Origin: Yeosuana aquiaggeris
Lineage (GTDB): Bacteria > Bacteroidota > Bacteroidia > Flavobacteriales > Flavobacteriaceae
NCBI RefSeq assembly: GCF_044003965.1
Contig: NZ_JBAWKC010000006.1
Coordinates: 62,001 to 126,000 of the forward strand
Direction: 5' to 3'
Length of the DNA stretch: 64,000 nucleotides
A program made the translations under genes and the position numbers. The notes beneath the pieces are model-generated. The model saw only the letters and a program-made list of their open reading frames with translations, ran no database searches and was not told the origin of the DNA. Below are positions 9,474 to 17,991 of this stretch, piece by piece; position 1 is the stretch's first letter, and every line of letters starts with the position of its first letter.

Positions 9474-10484
9474 TTATATGTGAATTCTACCCGATTTCTC
9501 TCTTAAAGACATTGGCACTTGACTTCTAACCACCGATAAAATCTCTGAAATAATAGATATAGCTATTTCCTGCGGAGTCTCAGCTCCAATGTTTAATCCA
9601 GCAGGTCCGTGAATATTTTCAATAAAATATTCCTCTGTATCCGGGCAATATTCTAAAAATTGAGATAATAATTTTTCCCTGCGTTTTGATGGCCCTAACA
9701 TACCTAAATATGCAGGTTTGGTTTTTCTTAATTCCAATAAATATTTTAAGTCATTTGAGAAATTATGCGACATCAAAACAATCGCAGTTTGATCATCAAT
9801 TGACTGAAGCTCCAAGTCATCAGGAGACACAGAATAAAACCCAGTGGCACCAGGAAAATCATTAATTGTTTTAGATTCTAAAGGTCCAGAAATGACGGTC
9901 ACTTCCCAACCGTTATAATGTGCCAATTTACATAATTGAACGGCATCATGTTCTGCTCCAAAAATCATTAACTTAAAACTCGGTTTTAAGGATTCTTTAA
10001 AAATCGATACACTCTGATTCTCTTCTAACTTTTTTGATATGGGATAAACCTCTTTGTCAAAATAAACCATAGAACCTATATCATTAGATTCTCCTGTCTC
10101 TTTTGTAAAATAAGACTTAATAAGAAATGATTTTCTATTCTTTAACACTTCTTGAAAATGAGCTAAAAATATTGAATCTGGAAGAAAGGGTTCTATTAAT
10201 ATATAAAGTACGCCTTCACAACCTAATCGATATCTACCATCGTAAGTCATCATTTTAGGCGTTCCTGATTTAAAAACTGTATCGGATTGCCGAAGAATAT
10301 CTTTTTCAACACAACCTCCGCTTACGGCACCAATCATTTTCCGATTCTCCAGAATTAACATGCGCACGCCCGGTTTTCTATAAGAAGAACCTTCCAAATG
10401 AACCACCGTGGCTAAAACAGCTTTGAGTCCTTGTTTTTTAGCTAACAGATAATTTTCAACAATCCTTTTGAATTCGTGTGTCAT
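9474..10484 (-). CDS. xdhC: XdhC/CoxF family molybdoenzyme maturation protein
   Basis: 336 residues. The N-terminal block VLATVVHLEGSSYRKPGVRM (about 24-43) and GAVSGGCVEKDI (about 52-63) define the XdhC/CoxI domain. A Rossmann-like XdhC_C domain begins near MIFGAEHDAVQL (about 173-184), and MLGPSKRREKLL is typical. XdhC proteins bind molybdenum cofactor, protect it during sulfuration and insert it into the apo-enzyme. The gene lies 24 bases after the large molybdenum subunit and 15 before mocA, as expected for a maturation module. Confidence 0.9.
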   Translation of the reverse strand: MTHEFKRIVENYLLAKKQGLKAVLATVVHLEGSSYRKPGVRMLILENRKMIGAVSGGCVEKDILRQSDTVFKSGTPKMMTYDGRYRLGCEGVLYILIEPFLPDSIFLAHFQEVLKNRKSFLIKSYFTKETGESNDIGSMVYFDKEVYPISKKLEENQSVSIFKESLKPSFKLMIFGAEHDAVQLCKLAHYNGWEVTVISGPLESKTINDFPGATGFYSVSPDDLELQSIDDQTAIVLMSHNFSNDLKYLLELRKTKPAYLGMLGPSKRREKLLSQFLEYCPDTEEYFIENIHGPAGLNIGAETPQEIAISIISEILSVVRSQVPMSLREKSGRIHI

Positions 10485-10507
10485 GTAATGAAGCTTTTTA
10501 CTAAAAA

Positions 10508-12709
10508 TTAGCCCACTAACTTTTTAACTTTAATATGATTTACAAAAGGTAGCTCAGTTAATCGCTGTCCCGTAGCTTTATAAAGAGCATTTGCAAGTGC
10601 CCCAACTACAGGTGGTAAACCAGGCTCACCTAAACCAGTTGGTGCAATCTCATTTTTAACAAAGAAAACCTCAATTTCTTCTGGCGCCTGTGAATGACGC
10701 ATCAATTGATATCTATCAAAATTTGTTTCATTAGGAGCCCCATTTTCAAATGTTAACTGACTGTACATCGCGTGACCTATTCCATCTATCACACCTCCTT
10801 GAACCATGTTTATAGCGGCATCAGTATTTACTACAATACCACAGTCAACAGCACACCAAACTTTTTTGACTTTTGGCTGCCCATTTTCTATGGATAAATC
10901 AACAACTTCTGCCACATAAGAAGAATGACAAAAGTAAGCGGAAACACCCCTATAAATACCTGGTTTTGATTCTCCCCAATTAGATTTTTCTTTAACCAGT
11001 TTCAAAACTCCCGCATAGCGTTCAGCTTCATATTCATGTTTTTCACCTACTGGATTATTAATGGCACGATCAAACAATTCTAAACGAAAATCAATAGGAT
11101 CTTTTCCTGCTAATTCAGCTACTTCATCAAGAAATGATTGCTCAGCACCTGCCGTAAAATGAGATCTGGGTGCGCGCCATGCTCCGGTCGTTATATTTGT
11201 TTTTCCACTAACTCTTTCCGCAGAATAATGATCAACGGCTCCGGCCGGAAAACGATCTGGAAATATTGGACTTTCAGGTAAACCTGCGCCCTTAACTGTA
11301 AAAGCAATTAAATTATTGTTTTCATCAAGACCTGCTTTGTATTTAGCCTGATAGGCTGGCCTGTAAGTCCCTTGACTCATGTCATCTTCTCTGGTATAAA
11401 CAAGTTTTACCGGTTTACCTATTTTTTTTGAAATAGCGGCTGCTTCAACACCGAAATGCACATAGAGTCTTCTACCAAAACCGCCACCCATTCGTGTCAT
11501 ATTAACGGTAATATTCTCTATTGGCATGTTCAGTAATTTAGAAACCGATTTTTCAAGTGCTTCAGGTGTTTGAGTTGGACCTATCAGCTCTGCTGAATTT
11601 TCAGTAACATGGGCGAAGAAATTCATCGGCTCCATGGTGTTATGTGGAAGAAACGGTGACGTATACGTTTTTTCAATCACCTTGACTGCCTTTTTAAATG
11701 CATCCTCGGGATCGCCATCTACTCTACTTTCTTGAACCTCTCCAGTTTCCATTGCTTCCTCAAGCTTCTGCACGTGCATGCGAGAATTTTCCAATTCACT
11801 TACCATTTCCCAATTGGCTTTAAGCGCCTTTTTTGCCTTCATCAATTGCCAGGTAGAATCTCCCACAATAGCAATAAGTTGCAGAAAACCTTTTTCATCA
11901 GACCAGTCTGGACTTTCAACAGTCGTATCAATCATAAAACAATCTGTTACACCAGTCATGCTTTTTATCTCTTCTTCATTAAAGCCTTTAAGTTTCATGC
12001 CAAAAGCCGGCGGATGCTGAATCATAGCCAATTGCATGCCTTCTCGGTTAAAATCTAATCCAAATAAAGGTTTACCTGTTACAATTTTCTTGCCGTCTAC
12101 ATTTTTTTTACTAGTACCTATTAGTTTAAAGTCTTTCAAATCTTTAAGTTCAACTTCTTCAGGAATTTCAATTCCAACAGCCTTAGAAGCTATCTCACCA
12201 TAAGTAATCGTTCTTGTACCATTTTTTTCTTTTATAATTCCTTGTGATGTGCTTAAATCTGAAACTGGAACGCTCCATTCTTTTGCGGTGGCCTCCAATA
12301 ACATTCTTCTTCCTGTTGCGCCTGCCATTCTTAGGGCATCCCAACTCAATCGAATAGAAAGGCTACCTCCAGCAAATTGATTTTGATAAAATCCTGTATT
12401 TAGAGGGGCTTGTTCAACTACCACATGTTCCCAATTGACATCTAGCTCTTCAGCTACAATCATGGGCATGGAAGTCTTTACATTTTGGCCAATTTCAGGA
12501 TTTGGTGAATAGATAGTAATCATGCCTGTATCACCAATTTTAATATAGCCATTAATGTCGAACCACTCATTTGGGATCTCAACAGTTTCTGTTTTCGAAT
12601 CTGAAATACAACCTGTTAACCAACTAAAACCTATAAGCATTCCGCCTCCAGCGGCTGCTGAAATTTTTATAAAGGAGCGACGATTGAATTGTGTTTTTAT
12701 TTTTGTCAT
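10508..12709 (-). CDS. Molybdopterin-binding subunit of a xanthine-dehydrogenase-family (IorB-type) oxidoreductase
   Basis: 733 residues. The N-terminus carries a twin-arginine signal (NRRSFIK, 9-15), a hydrophobic stretch and a lipobox LTGC (31-34), so the folded subunit should be exported by Tat and may be lipid-anchored. Inside are TRMGGGFGRR, a molybdopterin-contact glycine motif, and near the C-terminus GLGEPGLPPVVGALANALY with the expected catalytic Glu. The overall pattern resembles isoquinoline 1-oxidoreductase/aldehyde oxidase beta subunits. It pairs with the [2Fe-2S] subunit 11 bases upstream. There is no FAD subunit, so electrons probably pass to a cytochrome or quinone instead of NAD. 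The substrate cannot be told from sequence. Confidence 0.92.
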   Translation of the reverse strand: MTKIKTQFNRRSFIKISAAAGGGMLIGFSWLTGCISDSKTETVEIPNEWFDINGYIKIGDTGMITIYSPNPEIGQNVKTSMPMIVAEELDVNWEHVVVEQAPLNTGFYQNQFAGGSLSIRLSWDALRMAGATGRRMLLEATAKEWSVPVSDLSTSQGIIKEKNGTRTITYGEIASKAVGIEIPEEVELKDLKDFKLIGTSKKNVDGKKIVTGKPLFGLDFNREGMQLAMIQHPPAFGMKLKGFNEEEIKSMTGVTDCFMIDTTVESPDWSDEKGFLQLIAIVGDSTWQLMKAKKALKANWEMVSELENSRMHVQKLEEAMETGEVQESRVDGDPEDAFKKAVKVIEKTYTSPFLPHNTMEPMNFFAHVTENSAELIGPTQTPEALEKSVSKLLNMPIENITVNMTRMGGGFGRRLYVHFGVEAAAISKKIGKPVKLVYTREDDMSQGTYRPAYQAKYKAGLDENNNLIAFTVKGAGLPESPIFPDRFPAGAVDHYSAERVSGKTNITTGAWRAPRSHFTAGAEQSFLDEVAELAGKDPIDFRLELFDRAINNPVGEKHEYEAERYAGVLKLVKEKSNWGESKPGIYRGVSAYFCHSSYVAEVVDLSIENGQPKVKKVWCAVDCGIVVNTDAAINMVQGGVIDGIGHAMYSQLTFENGAPNETNFDRYQLMRHSQAPEEIEVFFVKNEIAPTGLGEPGLPPVVGALANALYKATGQRLTELPFVNHIKVKKLVG

Positions 12710-12720
12710 AATTTCAGATT

Positions 12721-13176
12721 TTAAAGCTTAGAAGCCGTTTTAATAGCTTCTTTAATTCTTACATACGTACCACATCTACAAATATTCCCGTTCATGGCTG
12801 CATCTATTTCCCTATCTGAAGGATTGGGATTGTTCTTCAATAACGCTGCAGCAGTCATAATCTGTCCACTTTGGCAATATCCACATTGAGGCACATCATG
12901 TTCCAGCCAAGCTTTTTGTACAGGATGATCACCTTCGGCAGAAAGACCTTCAATGGTTGTAATGTTCATCCCTACTACTTGTGATACTTGAAGCATGCAA
13001 CTGCGCACGGCATTACCTTCTACATGAACCGTACATGAACCGCATTGGCCAATACCGCATCCGTATTTTGTCCCAACAAGATTTATATGATCTCGCAGAA
13101 CCCAAAGTAATGGTGTATCAGAATCAACTTCAACTGTATGTGTCTGATTATTAATTGTTAAATTGTAAGTTGGCAT
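12721..13176 (-). CDS. [2Fe-2S] subunit of the molybdenum hydroxylase (IorA-type)
   Basis: 151 residues, the standard size. The plant-type [2Fe-2S] cluster is bound by Cys40, Cys45, Cys48 and Cys60 (CGIGQCGSC). The second, enzyme-specific cluster is bound by Cys98, Cys101, Cys133 and Cys135 (CGYCQSGQ and NICRCGTY). There is no signal peptide, so it presumably co-exports with the Tat-signal-bearing large subunit. It is the first gene of the operon with the large subunit, xdhC and mocA. I saw no TAnnTTTG box in the AT-rich 97-base spacer upstream. Confidence 0.93.
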   Translation of the reverse strand: MPTYNLTINNQTHTVEVDSDTPLLWVLRDHINLVGTKYGCGIGQCGSCTVHVEGNAVRSCMLQVSQVVGMNITTIEGLSAEGDHPVQKAWLEHDVPQCGYCQSGQIMTAAALLKNNPNPSDREIDAAMNGNICRCGTYVRIKEAIKTASKL

Positions 13177-13273
13177 GATAAAAAAAATTAATTAGAAAAT
13201 AAATGATAGAGAAAAAAGCGCTTACTTTTTTTTAAATATAAGAAAAATTTTAATACGCCTTTTTTATAAATAA

Positions 13274-14236
13274 TTAAAAAATATTTAAAACAAATTCAAG
13301 CGCTCTTCTTTCATTATAATAAATGTTCTTCTTATCAACAAAGCCAGCATGTCCCCCATGCTTTGGCATTTCTAAAAACAGATTTGAATTTTGCTTTGCT
13401 TCCTTTACCGGATAGCAATCTGAAGACAGAAAAGAATCATTTAAAGCATTGATTATAAGTGCTGGTATTTTAATATTTGGCAAAAATTGCAGACAACTGC
13501 ATTGTTTATAGTAATCTGCTCCATCTTTAAAACCATGTGCTTTTGCAGTATAAACATTATCAAAATCATAAAGGGTCTTTATAGAATTTAAATCCTTTAA
13601 ACTCAACATATCTGAGAAACGTTGTTGCTTTATTTTTAACCTGTTCACTAAATGCTTTTTAAACCGGTCATGATACAATTTATTCTCAAAGGTATGTAAT
13701 TGTTTGGCTGAACCTCCTAAAGAACAAGGGACAGAAATGGCTATAACTGCTTTTAGTTGCTTAGGAACCTCGGCACGTTCACCTAAATATTTCAACACCA
13801 TATTCCCCCCCAGACTAATACCTTTAATGTAAATTTCTTTATACTCCTTATTATTAATCAGGTGCTCAATGACGGCTTCCAAATCTTCAGTCGCACCAGA
13901 ATGATAGGACCTGAATTTTAAATTATCATGACCACTACAACCCCTAAAATTAACGCATACCACATCAAAGTTGTTGTTGTTGAATAGTTTTGCTGTACCC
14001 GTCATATAGGGTCTTTGGGCATCACCTTCCAACCCATGTAACATGATTAGAAGCTTTTCTGTTTTCTCTTGGGAAAAACTCCAGTCTAAATCAAGAAAAT
14101 CACCATCTGGTAAGGTGATGCGTTCACGGGTTTGCAATACGCCTTTAACCGTTCTTATTAATCCAGAAAACGCAGTAGAAATATGACCATTTCTAAAAAA
14201 ATAAGGTGTTTTATAATGACTATCTAAAACTGGCAT
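13274..14236 (-). CDS. YheT-family alpha/beta hydrolase
   Basis: 320 residues. HGLEGDAQRPYM (about 67-78) is the oxyanion region, and GISLGGNMVLKYLGE (about 139-153) is the nucleophile elbow of the YheT/AB-hydrolase-1 family. NALNDSFLSS and a late HGGHAGF supply the likely Asp and His. Homologues act as carboxylesterases of unknown natural substrate. It is the third gene of a tight reverse operon after tilS and ade, with a 4-base gap to ade. Confidence 0.85.
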   Translation of the reverse strand: MPVLDSHYKTPYFFRNGHISTAFSGLIRTVKGVLQTRERITLPDGDFLDLDWSFSQEKTEKLLIMLHGLEGDAQRPYMTGTAKLFNNNNFDVVCVNFRGCSGHDNLKFRSYHSGATEDLEAVIEHLINNKEYKEIYIKGISLGGNMVLKYLGERAEVPKQLKAVIAISVPCSLGGSAKQLHTFENKLYHDRFKKHLVNRLKIKQQRFSDMLSLKDLNSIKTLYDFDNVYTAKAHGFKDGADYYKQCSCLQFLPNIKIPALIINALNDSFLSSDCYPVKEAKQNSNLFLEMPKHGGHAGFVDKKNIYYNERRALEFVLNIF

Positions 14237-14240
14237 ATAA

Positions 14241-15860
14241 CTAAACTTCTAATGAGGTAAACTTAAAGGTAGAGCCATTAAATAAACCTTTATCACTTAA
14301 CTTTAAAGAAGGAATCACTAAAAGGGCCATAAAAGATAAGGTCATATAAGGTGCATTTAACGAACTGCCCAGTTGCTTTGCCATTTTATCTAATTGGGCA
14401 TATTTTACACCAACGGTCTCGCCATCATCGTCACTCATAATTCCTGCCACTGATAAAGGAATTATTTTTTTCTCAGTATTGGATACCGCACAAATACCGC
14501 CTTTATTTTCAATGATTAAATTGACGGCCTCACAGATAGCTTCATCTGAAACACCTACTGCTATAATATTATGAGAATCGTGGCCTACTGAGGATGCAAT
14601 TGCCCCTTCCTTTAGTCCAAAATTCTTTATAAAGGCAATGGCTGGTTTTTGATTCTGATACCGATTAACCACCGTCATTTTTAAAATGTCCTGTTTAATA
14701 TTTGAAACCAAGTTGTTATTTTCAATCAAACTATCGGCCAGAATTTCATTAGTTACTAACTGTCCTTCCAGAGCTTCAATCACCCTTATTTGCTTTGCAT
14801 TAGATTCAAATCTAAAATCTGAAACTTGTTTTTTATCCGTTTTAAAATTATTGAGAGCCTTAAATGACACAGGCTTTATATGTGAAATGCCTTGATCAAA
14901 AACCAAGGCTCCATTTATATACGTCTGAAGTGTTTTAAAATCAATTAAATCTTCAACGATAATAAAATCCGCAAAATCACCTTCATTAAGTAAACCTACA
15001 TCCAAATTATAATGCTTCACCGGATTGATACAGGCCACCTGTAAAACTTTAAAAATATCGATGTTTTTCGCAACCGCTCTTGCACATAATGCATTAATAT
15101 GATTTAACAATAAATCATCGGGATGCTTATCATCACTGCAAAACATCATATTTTCAAAATATGTTGGCAATAAATCAATGAGCGCTTCAAAGTTTTTAGC
15201 GGCACTACCTTCTCTTATCAAAACCTTCATGCCTTTTTGAAGTTTTTCCAAACCTTCTTCAAAAGTGAAACATTCATGATCAGTTGATATGCCAGCATGG
15301 ATATATTTAGTAAGATCATCGCCTCTTAATCCTGGCGCATGACCATCCACAGGTTTGTTATAATTTTTAGCCCAGGCTATTTTTTTCATGACCTCATCAT
15401 CATCAAACAAAACACCTGGATAATTCATCATTTCGGTTAAGTATTTAATATCCGCATTTTGAAGCAACTTTTTAACAGCTTCTGAATCTATGATGGCTCC
15501 TGCTGATTCAAAACTAGTTGCAGGTACGCATGACGGTGCACCAAAATTGAATTTAAAAGGTACTTTTTTACCATTTTCAATCATGAATTCCACCCCTTCA
15601 ACCCCGAGCACATTTGCAATTTCATGCGGATCTGACACGGTTGCTACGGTTCCATGTTTAACAGCCAAACGTGCAAATTCACTGGGCACCAACATGGAAC
15701 TTTCTATATGAATATGAGCATCCACAAAACCAGGAAGTATATAATGGCTCACATTATGGTTTTTCTCTACTATTTCAGCAATCCTTCCATCTAAAATTGT
15801 GATTTCACCCTTATAAATACGCTTATTAATTATATCAACTATTTGCCCTTGCAGCTTCAT
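14241..15860 (-). CDS. ade: Adenine deaminase
   Basis: 539 residues, near the family norm. The amidohydrolase metal motif GFVDAHIHIESSML (about 44-57) is present, along with TDHECFTFEEGLEKL, CSDDKHPDDLL and a C-terminal adenine-deaminase domain (VGVKYAQLDKMAKQLGSSL). The enzyme converts adenine to hypoxanthine plus ammonia in purine salvage. The start codon directly follows the tilS stop, so the two are probably co-transcribed. A molybdenum hydroxylase sits two genes downstream, but that enzyme looks IorB-like and exported, so a joint purine pathway is unlikely. Confidence 0.93.
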   Translation of the reverse strand: MKLQGQIVDIINKRIYKGEITILDGRIAEIVEKNHNVSHYILPGFVDAHIHIESSMLVPSEFARLAVKHGTVATVSDPHEIANVLGVEGVEFMIENGKKVPFKFNFGAPSCVPATSFESAGAIIDSEAVKKLLQNADIKYLTEMMNYPGVLFDDDEVMKKIAWAKNYNKPVDGHAPGLRGDDLTKYIHAGISTDHECFTFEEGLEKLQKGMKVLIREGSAAKNFEALIDLLPTYFENMMFCSDDKHPDDLLLNHINALCARAVAKNIDIFKVLQVACINPVKHYNLDVGLLNEGDFADFIIVEDLIDFKTLQTYINGALVFDQGISHIKPVSFKALNNFKTDKKQVSDFRFESNAKQIRVIEALEGQLVTNEILADSLIENNNLVSNIKQDILKMTVVNRYQNQKPAIAFIKNFGLKEGAIASSVGHDSHNIIAVGVSDEAICEAVNLIIENKGGICAVSNTEKKIIPLSVAGIMSDDDGETVGVKYAQLDKMAKQLGSSLNAPYMTLSFMALLVIPSLKLSDKGLFNGSTFKFTSLEV

Positions 15861-17174
15861 TTATTTTATTTCAAATTTTAAAATCTGTTTTGTGTTTTCT
15901 GTCACTTTAAACCTATCATCAGCACGTTTTCCAATTACCCAAATAATGGAGTCTTCTGAACATAGCAACCATGTATTTTCTTTATCAATTAAAGACAACT
16001 TTTCATCTTTAAAGTATTTACTCAATTTCTTTTTACCCTTCATTCCTAACGGGAAAAAATAATCTCCTTCTTGCCATTTTCTAACCGAAAGCGGAAATTT
16101 TATTTGACTTTCATCAACATAAATAATATTTGAATGTGTGTTTTCTATTTTAGAAACCTCTTCAAAACACAAAGCACCTATCGGCAGCGACATTTTTGCA
16201 TCCTTTTTTGATATTAAAAAGAACAGGTTATCGTCTTCTGAAATTAATTCGCTTAAAATTATAATATCTCTATCCTTTACTAATCTGTAAGAAGATGAAA
16301 ATACTTGCTTGCCTGATTGCGCATCTAGTAAATTGAGTACATCATGCCATTCCGAAAACCCATAATCTTTTAAAAATTCATGGAGATAGGCTCTAGGGTT
16401 GTTGAGTTTTTTAAATTCCGCAATTTTAAATCGAATTTCTGAATTATCAATGGATATAATGGCTCTTTTTAAAACCGCATTAAGGCTTTCTTCCACAATA
16501 TCTGCGGTATCATTCAAATTATCTAGCGTGGTTTGAAAATTTTGAAGCAAATTTTTATTGATGTCTTTTAAAACGGGAATGACATCATGACGTAATTTAT
16601 TTCGCAAGTATTTGGTTGACGCATTACTGCTATCGTCCCGCCATTTTAATTCATTGGCTATAGCATATGCTTCCATAGTTTGTCTTGAAAACGTCAATAA
16701 AGGTCGTACTATATTATCATTAATTTCTGGAATTCCTGTTAGTCCGTCAAGACCTGTCCCCCGTGTTAAATTGATTAAAAAGGTTTCTAAATTATCATCC
16801 GCATGATGCGCTGTTACTATATATTCAAAATGAAGTTGCTCTGAAAGTTCCTGGAACCAATTGTAACGCAATTCACGCGCTGCCATTTGGATTGATTGTT
16901 TATGTTCATAAGCATAAACCGTTGTGTCAAAACTTTCAACAAAAACTTCCAAATCTAATGTCTCAGCAAGTTGCAAAACAAACTCTTCATCTGCGTCACT
17001 TTCACTGCCCCTTAAATTAAAATTGCAATGTGCTAAAGCAAAATTCAAATTTAACTGATGGCATAAATTTGCAAGTACCACACTATCCATTCCACCAGAA
17101 ATAGCCACTAGAACTCTACTGGTCTCTAAAAAAGAAAACTTGTTTTGTATGTGATTTTGAAATAGCTCAAGCAT
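15861..17174 (-). CDS. tilS: tRNA(Ile)-lysidine synthase
   Basis: 437 residues. The PP-loop ATP motif SGGMDS lies at 26-31, followed by HCNFNLRGSESDADEEF (about 49-65) and HHADDNLETFLINLTRGTGL, the N-type ATP-pyrophosphatase core. A C-terminal TilS domain contains RKWQEGDYFFPLGMKGKKKL. The enzyme places lysine on C34 of the CAU tRNA that reads AUA, an essential step. It heads the operon tilS-ade-yheT. A TATATTTG box sits only 4 bases before the ATG, so the message may have almost no leader. Confidence 0.95.
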   Translation of the reverse strand: MLELFQNHIQNKFSFLETSRVLVAISGGMDSVVLANLCHQLNLNFALAHCNFNLRGSESDADEEFVLQLAETLDLEVFVESFDTTVYAYEHKQSIQMAARELRYNWFQELSEQLHFEYIVTAHHADDNLETFLINLTRGTGLDGLTGIPEINDNIVRPLLTFSRQTMEAYAIANELKWRDDSSNASTKYLRNKLRHDVIPVLKDINKNLLQNFQTTLDNLNDTADIVEESLNAVLKRAIISIDNSEIRFKIAEFKKLNNPRAYLHEFLKDYGFSEWHDVLNLLDAQSGKQVFSSSYRLVKDRDIIILSELISEDDNLFFLISKKDAKMSLPIGALCFEEVSKIENTHSNIIYVDESQIKFPLSVRKWQEGDYFFPLGMKGKKKLSKYFKDEKLSLIDKENTWLLCSEDSIIWVIGKRADDRFKVTENTKQILKFEIK

Positions 17175-17178
17175 ATTT

Positions 17179-17186
17179 CAAATATA
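17179..17186 (-). promoter_or_regulatory. Candidate -7 box TATATTTG very close to the tilS start
   Basis: On the reverse strand the bases read TATATTTG, an exact TAnnTTTG match, with only 4 bases to the ATG. If used, transcription would start at or next to the initiation codon and give a leaderless or near-leaderless mRNA. No well-spaced -33 TTG was found, so a chance match is possible. Confidence 0.35.
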
Positions 17187-17298
17187 CAACTTTGATTAAA
17201 GAAATAAACACCAAGTTCTTTTTATAAAATGATTTTAATCATGTATTATCTTTTAAAAAAGAAGTACCTTAAAAAGGTGAATTTTAAATACAATTACC

Positions 17299-17991
17299 AT
17301 GTGTTCAATAGAGAATATTAACGATAAAGCCACAAAACTAGCATTTGATAAACGAGTAATTTCTGCAACACAACAGATACATCCCTACGTAAAGCACAGA
17401 CTTTATATAGCGGAATCCATGGGTATTATTCCTAGAAATATGTATTCTTCAAATGGTGTTATCGATGAAAGTATTGCCCAATTTTATGAAAATGGATTTA
17501 ATATTGACAGTGACGTCTCTACAATAAGAATTAAACTCTTTAAAATTGTTAGTTCTTACTTGGATTCCATTTTTAAAAAAGAAGCATTTCATAAAAATAC
17601 TATAAGTACAAGGGATATTTTAGAAGAAGAACTTGATGATCTAGAAGAACATTACACAATAGATGCCGACTTGGATTTTATTATGAATGAAGAATTAAAT
17701 GACATTTCTTATAAACAAGACCACAAGCATAAGCACTTGTTTTTATATGATGATCATGAAAATTCAGTATTAAACGCCTTTGAATTGGACGAAATAAATT
17801 CCAACAAGTCTAGTCAGCTTTTAGGTAGCTTGTACAGTTGGTTACCTTTAAATGTGTCTAACATTATAGACTTACTTATTTTTGGAAAATTAAGTTTTGA
17901 AGAGATTTCAAAAGTTAAAAATATTGAATTAAAACGCGTAGAACATATTTATGAAGAAGTAAAAAATAAGTTTAAAGATCATTTAGACTAA
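17299..17991 (+). CDS. Putative sigma-70-like protein of unknown function
   Basis: 230 residues, acidic in the middle. The C-terminal part (about 173-226, LPLNVSNIIDLLIFGKLSFE then EISKVKNIELKRVEHIYEEV) reads like a sigma region 4 helix-turn-helix, and residues about 20-95 could be a diverged region 2. The central stretch (about 105-160) is rich in Asp, Glu and His. It resembles orphan sigma-like proteins that I recall as conserved in Flavobacteriaceae, but key core-binding residues cannot be verified by eye. No anti-sigma gene is adjacent. It is divergent from tilS, and its stop overlaps the convergent pabB stop by 4 bases. Confidence 0.6.
   Translation: MCSIENINDKATKLAFDKRVISATQQIHPYVKHRLYIAESMGIIPRNMYSSNGVIDESIAQFYENGFNIDSDVSTIRIKLFKIVSSYLDSIFKKEAFHKNTISTRDILEEELDDLEEHYTIDADLDFIMNEELNDISYKQDHKHKHLFLYDDHENSVLNAFELDEINSNKSSQLLGSLYSWLPLNVSNIIDLLIFGKLSFEEISKVKNIELKRVEHIYEEVKNKFKDHLD

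Noticed and set aside
11732..12058. Forward open frames of 108 and 80 codons
   Set aside because: Both are antisense to the molybdopterin subunit, whose frame is supported by strong motifs. The composition is what a reverse shadow would give.
8863..15860. Idea that adenine deaminase and the molybdenum hydroxylase form one purine-degradation pathway
   Set aside because: The hydroxylase resembles exported IorAB enzymes, while adenine deaminase is cytosolic and belongs to the tilS operon. Proximity alone does not support a joint pathway.
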